Made by a program: the position numbers and the translations under genes. From TWA4 sp964613155 (GTDB taxonomy: Bacteria > Bacillota > Clostridia > Lachnospirales > Lachnospiraceae): a stretch of 5,443 bases of DNA. Under the pieces are notes generated by a model. The model was given only the letters and a program-made list of their open reading frames with translations, searched no databases and had not been told where the DNA came from. The stretch lies in NCBI GenBank assembly GCA_964613155.1, contig CAZTHP010000123.1, positions 1 through 5,443 of the forward strand. Reading direction: 5' to 3'. This document shows positions 4,739 through 5,443 of the stretch, piece by piece (within the stretch, counting starts at the first letter, position 1; the number at the start of each line of letters is the position of its first letter).

Positions 4739-5443
4739 TTATACTTCTTTATAATCTGCATCTACAACATCATCTGCTGCACCACCGGCTGCGCCTGCAC
4801 CAGCACCAGCTGCGCCTGCCTGCTGCTGTTCATATAATTTCTGGAATAATACCTGTGCATCATTCATCAGTTTTTCTTTTCCAGATTTCAGTTCTTCTAC
4901 CTGTGCATCACTAATTTCCATATTCTGTGTTGCATCCAGAACCTGTTTCAGTGCTGCAATATCAGCTTCTACCGTTGCTTTGGAAGCATCATCTAACTGA
5001 TCGCCTGCATCCTTTAATGCCTGTTCTGTCTGGAATACCATGCTGTCTGCATCGTTTCTTGCATCAATTGCTTCTTTACGTTTTTTATCTTCTTCTTCAT
5101 ATTGTTTTGCTTCTTTAACAGCCCTGTCGATTTCGTCGTCAGAAAGGTTTGTAGAAGAAGTAATAGTAATATTTTGAGATTTACCTGTACCCAAATCTTT
5201 TGCAGAAACATTTACGATACCGTTTGCGTCGATATCAAACGTAACTTCGATTTGTGGTATTCCTCTAGGAGCAGGTGCAATTCCGTTAAGTTCGAATCGA
5301 CCAAGCGTTTTGTTGTCTTTTGCAAATTCTCTTTCGCCTTGTAAAATGTGAATGTCAACTTGCGTTTGATTATCTTGTGCCGTGGAGAAAACTTGTGATT
5401 TCTTTACAGGAATCGTAGTGTTTCTTTCAATAAGTTTTGTGCA
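4739..5443 (-). CDS. dnaK: Chaperone protein DnaK (Hsp70), C-terminal 234 residues, 5' end outside the window
   Basis: DnaK is the ATP-driven Hsp70 that binds exposed hydrophobic segments, working with DnaJ and GrpE. The frame is open from the window edge and ends at TAA (4741-4739). The visible part covers the substrate-binding beta domain (TKLIERNTTIPVKKSQVFST, then HVLQGERE, NKTLGRFELNGI, APRGIPQIEVTFDIDANGIVNVSAKD) and the alpha-helical lid (SDDEIDRAVKEAKQYEEEDKKRKEA onward). The gene ends in a Gly/Ala-rich linker and the acidic terminus DDVVDADYKEV. The ATPase domain is not in the window. No frameshift is visible. Codon choice changes sharply inside the gene: Gln is CAA in all 8 cases before about 5101 and CAG in all 11 cases after about 5033; Leu and Asp codons shift in the same place. 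The downstream part matches the rest of the window, so the upstream part looks foreign. Confidence 0.98.
   Translation of the reverse strand, partial: CTKLIERNTTIPVKKSQVFSTAQDNQTQVDIHILQGEREFAKDNKTLGRFELNGIAPAPRGIPQIEVTFDIDANGIVNVSAKDLGTGKSQNITITSSTNLSDDEIDRAVKEAKQYEEEDKKRKEAIDARNDADSMVFQTEQALKDAGDQLDDASKATVEADIAALKQVLDATQNMEISDAQVEELKSGKEKLMNDAQVLFQKLYEQQQAGAAGAGAGAAGGAADDVVDADYKEV

Noticed and set aside
1..5443. Mobile element, CRISPR array, tRNA or novel defence-type system
   Set aside because: No transposase, integrase, regularly spaced repeats or cloverleaf-like sequence was seen; all long frames on the minus strand are recognised housekeeping genes.

Overview
The window is a run of five genes, all on the minus strand. 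They are listed here in transcription order, from high to low coordinates. The gene set, the strong AGGAGG-type ribosome binding sites, the moderate-to-low GC content and the DnaJ/DnaK sequences point to a low-GC Gram-positive bacterium (Bacillota, probably class Clostridia or a relative). I cannot place it more finely from sequence reading alone.

Region by region: 5443-4739 is the 3' part of dnaK (Hsp70; the 5' part lies outside the window). 4738-4583 is a spacer with a hairpin and a short direct repeat. 4582-3431 is dnaJ (Hsp40, complete). 3430-3342 is a short spacer. 3341-2388 is prmA (ribosomal protein L11 methyltransferase, complete). 2380-2352 is a near-consensus sigma-A promoter, followed by a structured leader of about 140 nt. 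2203-1937 is rpsO (ribosomal protein S15, complete). 1936-1521 is a 416-nt intergenic region with two hairpins, an intrinsic terminator and a long stem-loop in the pnp leader. 1520-1 is the first 506 codons of pnp (polynucleotide phosphorylase), cut by the window edge.

Functionally, this is the downstream end of a dnaK-dnaJ-prmA chaperone/translation operon placed directly in front of an rpsO-pnp pair. No terminator was seen between prmA and rpsO, so rpsO can be fed both by its own promoter and by readthrough from the heat-shock genes. DnaK and DnaJ form one folding machine. PrmA and S15 belong to the ribosome, and PNPase to RNA decay.

No mobile element, CRISPR array, tRNA or rRNA was seen, and nothing looks like a new multi-gene system. 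The points most worth a second look are: an abrupt codon-usage switch inside dnaK (8 of 8 Gln codons CAA, then 11 of 11 CAG), suggesting a recombination or assembly junction at about 5033-5101; a probable S15 autoregulatory leader; and a long pnp-leader stem-loop whose 17-bp stem is complete only in the minus-strand RNA.
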